NCBI RefSeq assembly: GCF_019634845.1
Contig: NZ_JAHCAQ010000006.1
Location: 62,001-126,000, forward strand
Direction: 5' to 3'
From: Dokdonella sp.
GTDB taxonomy: Bacteria; Pseudomonadota; Gammaproteobacteria; Xanthomonadales; Rhodanobacteraceae
Length of the DNA stretch: 64,000 nucleotides
Numbering within the stretch: position 1 is the first letter of the stretch; each line of letters begins with the position of its first letter. Positions 27,730 through 36,515 of this stretch are shown here, in pieces. A program made the translations under genes and the position numbers. The notes under the pieces are model-generated. The model had not been told where the DNA came from. It ran no database searches and worked only from the letters and a program-made list of their open reading frames with translations.

Positions 27730-29531
27730 GCGGCTATCGTTTCGAACGCGCCGACGGCGAGCTCGACTGCGACGCCTGGCGTGCGCTCGACCGCGCCGTG
27801 TATCGCTGGGTGCGCAGCCACGGCGGTGATGCGCTGCTGGCAGGCGTCGCCGCCTGGACGAGCCTGGCCGAAGGGCAGGGCGATGCGGCGCTGTCGCTGC
27901 GTGCCCCGCGTTACGGCATGGCGCCACTCGACGCGGCGCACCTGGCGGCGCTGCGTGACTCGCCCTGGGTGGCGACGCGGCCCGAGCACGGCCAGCGGCC
28001 GTTTGCGCTCGACGCCGCCGGGCGCTTCCAGTTGTGGCGCAACCACGCCCACGAACTGGCGATTGCACGCCATGTCCAGGCGCGGCGCGCGGGGGCGCCG
28101 TCGGCAGCGCCGGCGGCACCTGCCAGCGAGGCCGATCTCGACGCGTTGTTCGGCAACGATCGCAGCGCCGCGGTACAGCCGCAGCGCGCCGCGGTACGTG
28201 GCGTGCTCGGTCGGCGCCTGTTCGTGCTGACCGGCGGGCCCGGCACCGGCAAGACCACGACCGTGCTGCGCATGCTGCTGATGCTGCAACGGCATGCCGC
28301 CACGCCGCTCAAGCTGCGCCTGGCCGCGCCGACCGGCAAGGCTGCGCAGCGGCTTGCACAGGCCCTGCGCGACGGCAATGCGACCTTGCGCGCCGGCACC
28401 ACCGCAGTGGCCGACGCCTGGTGGCCGCTGCTCGATGCGATGGCCGGCATCGAGACCCTGACCGTGCATCGACTGCTCGGCTTCCAGCCCTGGCGCAACG
28501 CCTTCGCACGCGGCGCCGGCGATCCGCTCGATGCCGACGTCGTCGTCATCGACGAGGCCTCGATGGTCGACCTGGGCATGTTGCGCAGCCTGTGCGACGC
28601 ACTGCGCCCCGAGGCCTGCCTGATCCTCGTCGGTGATGCCGACCAGCTCACCTCGGTGGCCACCGGCTCGGTGCTGGCCGATCTGGTCGCGGTGCTCGAA
28701 GACGACGCGCGCGGCGATCTCGTGCGGCTCGAGCACAGCTTTCGCGCCGAACAGGGGCTGGCGGCCGTCAATGCCTTGGTGCGGGCCGGCGATGGCGCTG
28801 CCTTGCGGCGGGCGGCCGCCGACGGCACGGTGCTGCGCCAGCGCGTGATCGGCGACGAGCGCAGCCTGCGCGGCGCGCTGCGCGAGTGGGCGGTTGAGCT
28901 GGCCGCCGAGCCGGCGTTGCGTCCCGTCCTCGATGCCGGTGCCGCTGCCGGCGATGCCGTCACCGCGGCGCGCGTGCGTGGCGCACTCGGCGCGCTCGCG
29001 CGGCGCCAGCTGCTGTGCGCACTGCGCGAGACGGCGTTCGGCAGCATCGTCGCCAATGCCTGCATCGAGGCGCAGTTGCGCGCGGCCTGGCAGGTCGATC
29101 CGCAGGCGACCTGGTATGCCGGGCGCGCGGTCATGGTGACGCGCAACGACCATGCGGCAGGGCTGTTCAACGGCGATGTCGGCATCTGCCTGGCCGATGC
29201 CGCCGGTCGCCTGCGGGTGTGGTTCGACACGGCGCGCGATGGCGTTGCCGGCGTGCGCGCGCTGGCGATACGCGACCTGCCTGCGCACGAAGGCGCCTTC
29301 GCGATCACGATCCACAAGAGCCAGGGTTCGGAATACGAACGCGTCGCGGTGCTGCTGCCGACCGTTGCCGACCATCGCATCCTGTCGCGGCAACTGCTCT
29401 ACACGGGCTTCACCCGCGCGCGGCGCGAGGTCGAGCTGTGGGCCAACGATGGCGTGCTCACTGCGGCGCTGCGACAAGTGCTCGAGCGCAACGGCGGGCT
29501 GGCCGACAAGCTGGTGCAGACGGCCGCGTGA
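27726..29531 (+). CDS. recD: RecBCD enzyme subunit RecD (5'-3' helicase)
   Basis: This 601-residue superfamily 1B helicase (608 in E. coli) carries Walker A LTGGPGTGKTTT (about 168-178), VVIDEASMVDLGML (about 272), GDADQLTSVATGSVL, FAITIHKSQGSEYERV (about 525) and LLYTGFTRARREVEL. It is the fast motor of the RecBCD complex. ATG 27726 overlaps the end of recB by 4 bases. Confidence 0.96.
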   Translation: MSGYRFERADGELDCDAWRALDRAVYRWVRSHGGDALLAGVAAWTSLAEGQGDAALSLRAPRYGMAPLDAAHLAALRDSPWVATRPEHGQRPFALDAAGRFQLWRNHAHELAIARHVQARRAGAPSAAPAAPASEADLDALFGNDRSAAVQPQRAAVRGVLGRRLFVLTGGPGTGKTTTVLRMLLMLQRHAATPLKLRLAAPTGKAAQRLAQALRDGNATLRAGTTAVADAWWPLLDAMAGIETLTVHRLLGFQPWRNAFARGAGDPLDADVVVIDEASMVDLGMLRSLCDALRPEACLILVGDADQLTSVATGSVLADLVAVLEDDARGDLVRLEHSFRAEQGLAAVNALVRAGDGAALRRAAADGTVLRQRVIGDERSLRGALREWAVELAAEPALRPVLDAGAAAGDAVTAARVRGALGALARRQLLCALRETAFGSIVANACIEAQLRAAWQVDPQATWYAGRAVMVTRNDHAAGLFNGDVGICLADAAGRLRVWFDTARDGVAGVRALAIRDLPAHEGAFAITIHKSQGSEYERVAVLLPTVADHRILSRQLLYTGFTRARREVELWANDGVLTAALRQVLERNGGLADKLVQTAA

Positions 29532-29592
29532 ACGGCGCGAGGTGGCGGCTGCGGCCGGTTACACTGCAACCACGACAGGCGGGAGAGCAACG

Positions 29593-30387
29593 ATGGACTG
29601 GCGCCGCGCGGGTGTGATCGGGTCGCTGCTGTGCGGCCTGTCGGTGGCGCAGGCGGCCACCGAGGTCGAGCTGCTCGAGTCGTTCCCTGCTGGTGGCGAC
29701 ATCGTGGTGGCGCCCAACTCGAACGTGTACCTGCGCGCGCGCTACTCGGTCGACTCGCCGCAGCACATCTGGCTGCGGCCGTATTTCCGCGGCAAACCCG
29801 CGCGCGCCGGCAGTGGCACCTCGCCCGAGTATGCGGGCAGCGGCGAACTGCTGGGCTGGTTTTTCCTCATGCAGGACGGTGCCGAGGTCGACGAGATCCG
29901 CGCCACCGCCGGCGATGGCAGTCTCGCACGCACGCCGCTGGTCGCCAGCTGGCCATTGCACGTGGTCGCGCGCAGCGGCGCGCCGGCAACGGCGGCCGAG
30001 CCGCCCTGGGTGGCGACGCTGCAGGCGCAACGCGAGGCGGCCGATCGCGCGGCCGCCGCGGCCCATGTCGAGCGGCCGCTCACGCGCGGTGAGCGCACGC
30101 TGGTCGGTGGCTTCATGCTTGGCGTGCCCGTGCTCGGCCTGTTCGGTCTGCTGGCACCGTGCTGGGGCCTGTGGCGTTGGCGCGGGCGCTGGCGCTTGGC
30201 GGCGGCGGTGCCGGCCGTGGTGATGGGCTACGTGGTCGCACGCATCGTGGTGGACGGTGCACGTGATCCGACCTCGCACAACCTGTGGCCGTTCGAGATC
30301 CTCATGGCCGGCGGCTGCAGTTCGGCGCTCATGATCGTGCTGTTCATCGCGCGCGCCCTCATCAAGCCGGCGCGAGCCGTCCGCTGA
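29593..30387 (+). CDS. Membrane protein of unknown function
   Basis: This 264-residue protein begins with a signal-like segment (RRAGVIGSLLCGLSVAQA), followed by a soluble region of about 150 residues (VELLESFPAGGDIVV, YLRARYSVDSPQHIWLRPYF), which would be periplasmic. Three hydrophobic stretches near the C-terminus follow (LGVPVLGLFGLLAPCWGLW, AAAVPAVVMGYVVARIVV, ILMAGGCSSALMIVLFIA). I recognise no family. A GGGAG site precedes ATG 29593, and TACACT at 29560-29565 is a possible -10. It lies just downstream of recD with 61 bases between. Confidence 0.7.
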   Translation: MDWRRAGVIGSLLCGLSVAQAATEVELLESFPAGGDIVVAPNSNVYLRARYSVDSPQHIWLRPYFRGKPARAGSGTSPEYAGSGELLGWFFLMQDGAEVDEIRATAGDGSLARTPLVASWPLHVVARSGAPATAAEPPWVATLQAQREAADRAAAAAHVERPLTRGERTLVGGFMLGVPVLGLFGLLAPCWGLWRWRGRWRLAAAVPAVVMGYVVARIVVDGARDPTSHNLWPFEILMAGGCSSALMIVLFIARALIKPARAVR

Positions 30388-30428
30388 GTCCGGCTGCGCA
30401 GCGGCGCGGGCTCGACGCGACCCGCACG

Positions 30429-30460
30429 CGCGTACCCGTGCGGCGCGGCGCGGGTACGCG
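30429..30460. terminator. Inverted repeat between convergent genes
   Basis: The arms CGCGTACCCG (30429-30438) and CGGGTACGCG (30451-30460) are perfect complements around a 12-base GC-rich loop, between the stop codons of convergent genes. No T-run is present, so function as a terminator is probable only from position. Confidence 0.45.
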
Positions 30461-30474
30461 GACGATGGCGGCGG

Positions 30475-32529
30475 TCAGCGGTTGGCTGCGCTGCGATAGC
30501 GCTCGAACCAGGCCAGGATCGCCGCCGTCTTGGCGGCCGATTGCGAGGGCCGTTCGGCGAGGCCGCCGTGGTTCGCGCCGGGCACCTTGATGAGCGCGGT
30601 CGGCACGCCACGCAACTGCAATGCCTCGTAGTACTGCTCCGACTCGCTGACCGGCGTGCGGTGGTCCTCGCCGCCGACGATGACGAGGGTGGGCGTCTTG
30701 ACGTTGCCCACCAGCGACAGTGGCGAGTGCGCCCAGTAGCTCGTGATGTCCTCCCACGGATACTTGCCGAACCAGTAGCGCGCGAAGTACGGCGTCATGT
30801 CCGAAGTCAGCACGAAACTCGTCCAGTTGATGACGGGCTTCTGCGACACGGCGGCGCGGAAGCGGTCGGTTTTGCCGACGATCCAGGCCGTCAGCACGCC
30901 ACCGCCAGAGCCGCCGGTGACGAACAGGTTGTCGCGGTCGACCGAGCCGGTGGCGATCGCGGCGTCGACCACGCTCATGAGGTCGTCATAGTCGTGGCTT
31001 GGATAGTTCTTGTCGATCTGGTCGGCGAAGGCCTGGCCATAGCCGGTCGAGCCGCGCGGGTTGGCGTAGACGACGGCGTAGCCGGCGGCGGCGTAGAGCT
31101 GGTAGTCGGTCGAGAACGCGGGGCCATAGGCGGCGTAGGGTCCGCCGTGGATTTCGAGGATCAGTGGATATTTCCTGCCGGCCACGAAATCCGGCGGCGT
31201 GACCAGCCAGGCGTCGATCGGCAGGCCGTCGAATGCGCTGACCGCGAGCGGCGTGACCTTGCCGAGCGTGCGCGCGCCGAGCAGGGCGCGGTTGAGTCGG
31301 GTCAATTGGCGCGGCTTGCCGTCGCGCACGAGCCACACGTCGGCCGGATGCTGCGCGTCGCCACCGGTGTAGGCGATGCTGCCGTCGCGCGCGCTGCTGA
31401 ACTGGCCGCCGCTGTAGGGCCGGTCGAACTCATCACCGACGAGATTGTCGGCCAGCGTGCGCAGGCTGCCATCGAGGCCGACGCGTGCCAGGCGCGTGCC
31501 GCCGCCTTCGCCGTAGGTGACGAACAGCGCGCGACCATCGGCCGCCCAGCGTGGATCGGCGACGCTGCGGTCGAGCTTGGCAGTGAGCACGCGCGACTGG
31601 CTGCCGTCGGCGCGCATGAGCGACAGCTGTTCGTTCTGGTAGCCGAGGTACCTGTCGTCGAATCCGACGTAGGCGATCGACTGGCCGTCGGGCGATACCA
31701 CCGGCGCGCGATCGGGCCCGCGCCGATGGGTGAGCGTGCGCACCGCATGGGTGTCGAGCGCGACGGCATGGATCTCGCTCTCGGCGATGTTGCGCTCCCA
31801 GTCGGGTTCGAGGTTGGCGCTGAACAGCACCTCGCGGCCATCGTGCGACCAGGCGATCTGGCCGCCTGCATTGTGGGCGCCGAACGTGAGCTGGATCGGC
31901 GCGCCGCCATCGGCCGAGGTCCAGAAGATCTGCACGTAACCGGGCTTGGCGTAGCCGCCCTCGTCGGTGCGATACACGATCTTGTCGATGACCTGCAGCG
32001 GTTCGGCCCACTGCGCGCCGGGCGGCTTGAGCGGCGCCTTGCCCAGTTGCGCGCCCTCGTCGGGCACGAACATCGACCACGCGATGCGCGTGCCGTCGGG
32101 CGACCAGGCGATTCCGCGCGGCGCATAGGGCAGGCTGGTGATGCGCGCACTGGCGCCAGTGTTCATCCAGCGCACGTAGAGCTGCATGCCCGGGCCGTCG
32201 CCGTCGCTGGAGAGGTAGGCCAGGCGCGTGCCGTCGGGCGACCAGCGCGGTTGCACGTGGGAGCCGGCGCCGGCGACCAATGGCGTCTGCACGCCGCTGG
32301 CGACGTCGATGAGCCACAGCGTCGAGCGCGCGCGGTCGTGCATGATGTCGTTGCTTTGCCGCACATAGACCACGCGCTTGCCGTCCGGCGCGATCTGTGG
32401 ATCGCTGGCGGCCTCGAGATTGAACAGGTCATCGCCGGTGAGCACGCGCGGGGCGTGCTCCGCGGGCGTGGCCAGTACCGGGCTGGCGAGCAGGATCGCA
32501 CACAGGGCGATCGACAGGCGTGACGACAT
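30475..32529 (-). CDS. Exported S9-family prolyl oligopeptidase-type peptidase
   Basis: This 684-residue protein has a signal peptide (LSIALCAILLASPVLA), then a seven-bladed propeller region of TolB/WD40-like units (SPDGTRLAYLS, WSPDGTRIAWSM, SHDGREVLFSA, SPDGQSIAYVG), and a C-terminal alpha/beta hydrolase domain. The triad is the Ser of TGGSGGG (about 539), the Asp of VGGEDHRTP (about 619) and the His of PGANHGG (about 651). Acyl-aminoacyl peptidases and dipeptidyl peptidases share this layout. It would cut short peptides in the periplasm. It starts at ATG 32529 and appears to be transcribed alone. Confidence 0.93.
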   Translation of the reverse strand: MSSRLSIALCAILLASPVLATPAEHAPRVLTGDDLFNLEAASDPQIAPDGKRVVYVRQSNDIMHDRARSTLWLIDVASGVQTPLVAGAGSHVQPRWSPDGTRLAYLSSDGDGPGMQLYVRWMNTGASARITSLPYAPRGIAWSPDGTRIAWSMFVPDEGAQLGKAPLKPPGAQWAEPLQVIDKIVYRTDEGGYAKPGYVQIFWTSADGGAPIQLTFGAHNAGGQIAWSHDGREVLFSANLEPDWERNIAESEIHAVALDTHAVRTLTHRRGPDRAPVVSPDGQSIAYVGFDDRYLGYQNEQLSLMRADGSQSRVLTAKLDRSVADPRWAADGRALFVTYGEGGGTRLARVGLDGSLRTLADNLVGDEFDRPYSGGQFSSARDGSIAYTGGDAQHPADVWLVRDGKPRQLTRLNRALLGARTLGKVTPLAVSAFDGLPIDAWLVTPPDFVAGRKYPLILEIHGGPYAAYGPAFSTDYQLYAAAGYAVVYANPRGSTGYGQAFADQIDKNYPSHDYDDLMSVVDAAIATGSVDRDNLFVTGGSGGGVLTAWIVGKTDRFRAAVSQKPVINWTSFVLTSDMTPYFARYWFGKYPWEDITSYWAHSPLSLVGNVKTPTLVIVGGEDHRTPVSESEQYYEALQLRGVPTALIKVPGANHGGLAERPSQSAAKTAAILAWFERYRSAANR

Positions 32530-32900
32530 GGCTGAGGCTCCGTGGCGAGGCCCACGCGAGGGCGCAGGCGACAGCCTGTCACGATAGCGGCGCGCACGCC
32601 GTCCGGTACCCGCCAGAAGTCGTGGTCGGGGTGGCCGCGATTGCCGGTGCGCGTCGCAGACCCGCGGCCAACCACGTGCCGCTTGCGTCGCGACCCGTCA
32701 CCTGCGCCGTCACAAGGCCGGGGTTCACGAATTGGGCGCTCGATCGGCAGCGGCCCGCGGTGACTAACCGCTATCGATGCGGGTGGCACGCACTCGCTGA
32801 TGGTCATGCCGATGACTGGGTCCGAACGGCTACCGCGGGCGCCGTGCACGACGCCGTCGACGACCAAGGGCACGGTGCAGAGCGAGTCGGCGGGCAGTAG
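32530..32900. other. Non-coding stretch upstream of the S9 peptidase, left margin of the accessory island
   Basis: These bases include the minus-strand peptidase promoter. The first part keeps the host's high GC. I see no gene that I can support here. Confidence 0.4.
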
Positions 32901-33161
32901 GTACCCGACCGCATCCGCGCGCATGCGTTGATCTGCTTCCTCGCGCTCGTGCTCCATCGCATTCTGCGCAGCCGCATGCGCGCGACCGGCAGCAAGTTGT
33001 CGCCGAGCCGCGTACTGGCACTGCTGCGCCAGGTTCAGCACATCGACCTCTCGATCAACCAACAATCCGCCGCACGCAGCAGCGTGGTCACCCCCGAGCA
33101 ACGCGACCTCTTCGCTCAAATGCGATTGCCCGCACCAACCCAACACACCATCTCGTGGTGA
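32901..33161 (+). pseudogene. 3' remnant of an insertion-sequence transposase
   Basis: After an in-frame stop at 32898-32900 the frame reads VPDRIRAHALICFLALVLHR, then ILRSRM, LSPSRVLALLRQVQ and a natural end at 33161. The string DRIRAHALICFLALVLHRLL is characteristic of the C-terminal end of IS4/IS1634-like DDE transposases. The catalytic core and N-terminus are missing, so this is a dead fragment. It marks the left side of the lower-GC island. Confidence 0.75.
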
Positions 33162-33425
33162 CAATTTCGAATTTCGTGGGCTTGCCAATCAACTACTTAC
33201 GGATGTGGCTGCGGAACTTGGGCGCGACCTACTGACGCATCCAAGTTGACCCCCCCCGAAAAGTGCCTCCTCCGAGCGGGGAGGAATGGAACTCATGGAT
33301 GGCAATTGATCGGGCGTGTATGACGAACAGGTTTCGTAACATTGCCAAACTTGGCGGGCGCTTCATATGATGCGATACACGACCTTTCAAACGAGTCATC
33401 CACCAAGCGGTGCAAGGAGCGAGCG
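33162..33425. other. Intergenic region at the left edge of the accessory island
   Basis: GC drops visibly here. Around 33240-33290 the sequence (with an eight-C run and GAAAAGTGCCTCC, then GAGCGGGGAGG) resembles the edge of an insertion sequence, possibly IS21-like, but I cannot prove it. The end of the stretch carries AAGGAG before the start of the next gene. Confidence 0.35.
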
Positions 33426-34130
33426 ATGTCCAATGGCAACACGAGCGTCTCATTGATGGAAATCGCCCGACGTTCCTGGAACGAAGGGATGTTGACAGCG
33501 CCAACGAAGGAGGCGCTCGAATCGCGGCCGCTGATGGTCTTCGCGAGCTTGGGCTATCCGTTCGAGGACATTGATTCCGAGAACAAGGACCTGGCGCAGG
33601 CGATTCGCGAAAATCTCGAACTGTGTGCCGAACGGGCGATCGAAAGCGTTGCATCCTTCAGCAGTGCCATCGCTCCCGACGACAATACTGGCGTCTTTTT
33701 CTATCTGTTGGTCAACGCAGATGGAGATGAGCAGTTCAGCACGTTCTGGGATGGCAGCACTGAATTTGCAGGCCCTCATGGCGGAAGCATCAAGGCCCTG
33801 ATGGCTGCGCATGACTTCGAGGAGATGCTTCGCGAGCATGGTGATAGTACGACTATCGAGGTGTTCACCGTACTCGTGTTGCCTGATCCGGACGAGCAGT
33901 CGGTTTCATTGGAGACGGTCCACGAAGTGACCGAGGACTATGACGGTCGCGCAGTGTTCGTGGATCCCTCCGAGGGCACGTGCACCCTGCAGAATTGGAA
34001 CAACGGGGAACTTGATTCTGGAATCCTCGTTGCTGCAGACAACGATCTGGACGAGGATGACTACATTACCGACGAGACAGCCGTTCGCGGTGTGATTCTC
34101 GAGCTGTGGAAGAAGGCCAAGGAATCCTGA
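33426..34130 (+). CDS. Acidic protein of unknown function, first gene of the accessory island
   Basis: This 234-residue protein has no recognised domain. It is strongly acidic (about one residue in five is D or E, for example DNDLDEDDYITDE near the C-terminus), lacks a signal peptide or membrane segment, and is predicted to be soluble and cytosolic. Base composition and codon use are clearly less GC-rich than in flanking genes (codons such as aat, gaa, att are common), which points to transfer. AAGGAG lies upstream of ATG 33426. The kinase-fold gene follows after 93 bases on the same strand. Possible roles such as an immunity protein or DNA mimic would be guesses from its charge only. Confidence 0.75.
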   Translation: MSNGNTSVSLMEIARRSWNEGMLTAPTKEALESRPLMVFASLGYPFEDIDSENKDLAQAIRENLELCAERAIESVASFSSAIAPDDNTGVFFYLLVNADGDEQFSTFWDGSTEFAGPHGGSIKALMAAHDFEEMLREHGDSTTIEVFTVLVLPDPDEQSVSLETVHEVTEDYDGRAVFVDPSEGTCTLQNWNNGELDSGILVAADNDLDEDDYITDETAVRGVILELWKKAKES

Positions 34131-34223
34131 CGCGCAGGTGGAACTGTTCGGAATGCGTGAGATCGCAAGGGCGCTGGATCCAGCGTCCTTGCGGGGGTGC
34201 TCGCCGAATCCCGTGAAGAGCTG

Positions 34224-34856
34224 ATGGCGTCGGCAGTGGCTCAGGTCAATGTTGAAACGGCACATGACCCGGGGCAGACCGGGGGCCTTGCCCCCTACTC
34301 GGGATACACCATCGGCGGCGATGTCAACCTGAGGGCGTTGGGTCGCGTGGGCAAGGCGGTTGCCAAGACGACGTTGGCAAGCGTCTTCCGGGTCGAGGTG
34401 GGTCAGCGCGTTTTCGCGTACAAGCGATTTCTCGTCAAGGCGCGGTCATCGTGGGCGCGTGAGGTTGCTTCGCACCTGCTTCTTCCGCGTATTGACGTGG
34501 CCGCACTCCAGGCATTCGGAATCGATGCGCAGGATCGCCCGTGGCTGATGACGCAATGGTGCGGCTGGCCAAACCTGCGCTGGCTGCTTCGTGAAGATGG
34601 TGGCAATGCGTCTAAGGAGAATGCGGGTCACCTCATTGGACGAATTTCCGAATCACTTCGTGTCGTGGGCTACGCGTGGACCGACCCGGCTACACGGAAT
34701 CTCCTGGTACCGGACCTCGCAATGACTCGCTATTGCATGGTCGACTATGCGTTGAGGCCGATCGGCAGTGCGCCGGCTTTTGAAGCGCGTATCGCAGCGC
34801 TGTTGGTCACATCAGAAGCAACGAGCTTCTGGAAGGCGGACTTCGACTCCAACTGA
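34224..34856 (+). CDS. Small protein-kinase-fold protein (WaaP/Kdo-kinase-like), accessory island
   Basis: This 210-residue protein has no close match that I recognise, but the key kinase-fold positions can be read. They are VFAYKRFLVK (K67 as the ATP lysine), SWAREVASHLLL (a helix-C glutamate), a hinge-like WLMTQWCGWPNL, a catalytic loop YAWTDPATRNLLV (D154 and N159, five residues apart as in HxDxxxxN) and MVDYAL (D174, in the DFG position). The look is closest to small lipopolysaccharide/Kdo kinases. It lies in the lower-GC island. The next gene starts 21 bases after the stop codon, so the two are cotranscribed. Substrate unknown. Confidence 0.6.
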   Translation: MASAVAQVNVETAHDPGQTGGLAPYSGYTIGGDVNLRALGRVGKAVAKTTLASVFRVEVGQRVFAYKRFLVKARSSWAREVASHLLLPRIDVAALQAFGIDAQDRPWLMTQWCGWPNLRWLLREDGGNASKENAGHLIGRISESLRVVGYAWTDPATRNLLVPDLAMTRYCMVDYALRPIGSAPAFEARIAALLVTSEATSFWKADFDSN

Positions 34857-34877
34857 AAACCGACCAAAGGGGGAGCC

Positions 34878-35663
34878 ATGGACTGTTCAAGCGCCTGGAT
34901 TCGAGGAACCGAACTCAAACGGGTGATCAATACTTACAAGCCGCGACACGACTTCGGAAGCATGAAGGAGAATGAGCGTGTCCCGCTCGACCTCGACAAA
35001 TACCGATACCTACTTGGCGAGGATCGTTGCGATCCCGTGCCATTCGTCGTTCAAGGTGACCTCTTCGTAACCATCCATGATGTCGACGTGGAGTGTGAGG
35101 TCATCGACTTCACCAACATCCGTTTCACGCGCAAAGCATTGAACAGCGCAATCCTGGATGCGCAAAGGGACGTGGATGCGGTCAAGGATGATCGTTATGG
35201 AACGACGAAGGTCAGCGAGCTGGCGCGATCCATCAACTTCGGCGATTCAGATGCGGCGGTGGGATTGAGCGAGGCAGTTTGCATGTGGGGCGGCGGCGGG
35301 CGTGTCTGGGGAAACTTGCTGCGTCACTACGACAGGAGCGAGTTGGGCAGCGAGCTGTCCAAGTGGTTCCTCAGCGCACACAAGGAGGAGGATCCCGTTC
35401 GCGCAATCGGACCTGGAATCGAAATCAAGGGGCTGGGTGTCTCATTTGCAAGCAAACACCTGCGTTTTCTTGCGCCTGAGCGTTTTGCGGTACTGGACGA
35501 CGTCCTGCACCAGGGACTTGGCTATGCGCTGAACGCGATGGGTTACAAACTCTTCCTTCGCGATCTGGACAGGCTGAGCAAGGCACACGACCTCGCCTAT
35601 TGCGTTGCCGACCTGGAGCACGCGATCTTCCTCATGGTTCGGCAAATCGTCCGGTCGATGTAA
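34878..35663 (+). CDS. HhH-GPD (OGG/MutY-like) DNA-glycosylase-fold protein, accessory island
   Basis: This 261-residue protein has in its C-terminal half a helix-hairpin-helix-GPD signature: GIEIKGLGVSFASKHL followed by ERFAVLDDVLHQ. Aligned to MutY, the hairpin glycine pair is G185 and G187, S189 falls where bifunctional glycosylases have the catalytic lysine (MutY also has Ser), and D207 is the conserved Asp, 18 residues later as in MutY and EndoIII. That predicts a base-removing but not strand-cutting enzyme. I see no iron-sulfur cluster cysteines. The N-terminal 100 residues are unrecognised. GGGGGAG precedes ATG 34878. It is cotranscribed with the kinase-fold gene. Confidence 0.6.
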   Translation: MDCSSAWIRGTELKRVINTYKPRHDFGSMKENERVPLDLDKYRYLLGEDRCDPVPFVVQGDLFVTIHDVDVECEVIDFTNIRFTRKALNSAILDAQRDVDAVKDDRYGTTKVSELARSINFGDSDAAVGLSEAVCMWGGGGRVWGNLLRHYDRSELGSELSKWFLSAHKEEDPVRAIGPGIEIKGLGVSFASKHLRFLAPERFAVLDDVLHQGLGYALNAMGYKLFLRDLDRLSKAHDLAYCVADLEHAIFLMVRQIVRSM

Positions 35664-35746
35664 GGGGTGTTCGAAAGGGGTGCCCGCGAAAATCATGTGC
35701 GGCGTTCTGGAGACATCAAGCACGGCAAAAAAGCATAGAAACCAAC

Positions 35747-36418
35747 TCAGTCATCACCATCTGCCCATGCGCTTTCTACTTCCTCTCTGAACGCCTCCAT
35801 GCGGTCCACGAGTGATTGCGCACGTTTCTGGCGTTGCCGGTACTTGGCAATGCTCCAGTCGGGATAAAGGACGGTGGGGTGTGCGTTGATGCCAGCATAG
35901 CCGCGCGAGAGCAAATCCATGACCCAAGGTTCGTCGGTGTTTCCGCCGGAGAGCATCGAGCCTTCATCATCGCGCCGTTCGGAAACGAAAATGCAGAATT
36001 GCCCGATGGCCTCTGGTTTCAAGTATTGGCAATCATTGCCCCAACCGAAGTTGAACAACTCGAACACTTCGTAGAAGTCACAGCTGGGCCGGCTTCGAAG
36101 CTTGTCGAGCATCTCCTGGCTATCCACCTCCTGCCCAGAGACGCGATCCATGTTGTCGATGATGCATGAAATGACCTCCCTGTCCCTCACGATCACCACG
36201 AACTCCTCGTGGGCAAACTCACCGCCGCCGGCATATCCGGCCAGCACTCCGAGGAAGGTTTCATCCTCGACCCGGTCAAATGCGACAAACCACCTGCATC
36301 GGGCAAAACCATCGGATTCGTCCAGTTCCCAGCAGCCATGCCATTTGAACGCGGCATCTGGCAGGCTTCCCGTGGATTCGGAGCGCAAGGCGTTCAGATT
36401 CTCCAGTGCTTTTTTCAT
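35747..36418 (-). CDS. Acidic protein of unknown function, convergent gene of the accessory island
   Basis: This 223-residue protein has no domain that I recognise. It is acidic and soluble, has several aromatic-rich segments (FKWHGCWELDESDGF, CRWFVAFDRVEDETFLG, FELFNFGWGNDCQYL) and a basic/acidic helical C-terminus. There is no signal peptide. Codon use is of the same lower-GC kind as the three convergent genes on its left, 83 bases away. The start at 36418 (MKKALENL) is the first ATG. It may be cargo acquired with the island rather than a partner. Confidence 0.7.
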   Translation of the reverse strand: MKKALENLNALRSESTGSLPDAAFKWHGCWELDESDGFARCRWFVAFDRVEDETFLGVLAGYAGGGEFAHEEFVVIVRDREVISCIIDNMDRVSGQEVDSQEMLDKLRSRPSCDFYEVFELFNFGWGNDCQYLKPEAIGQFCIFVSERRDDEGSMLSGGNTDEPWVMDLLSRGYAGINAHPTVLYPDWSIAKYRQRQKRAQSLVDRMEAFREEVESAWADGDD

Positions 36419-36515
36419 GGCATTGGGATGGATTCAAGGTCGGGGTTCTTTGGGGAACGGTACTGCGAGAATGCTGGGGCGATCCACTCATTTCCAATCG
36501 ATCTCAGAAGTGGAG

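Noticed and set aside
30541-32523. A 660-codon plus-strand frame opposite the S9 peptidase gene
   Set aside because: Antisense shadow; the minus-strand frame has a signal peptide and a full catalytic triad.
32520-32900. A 126-codon plus-strand frame upstream of the transposase remnant
   Set aside because: No ribosome site, domain or codon bias; the product does not resemble the missing part of the transposase.
33230-33300. End of an IS21-like element
   Set aside because: The C-run and GAAAAGTGCC resemble such ends, but I see no matching transposase remnant or inverted terminal repeat, so it is only mentioned in the intergenic entry.
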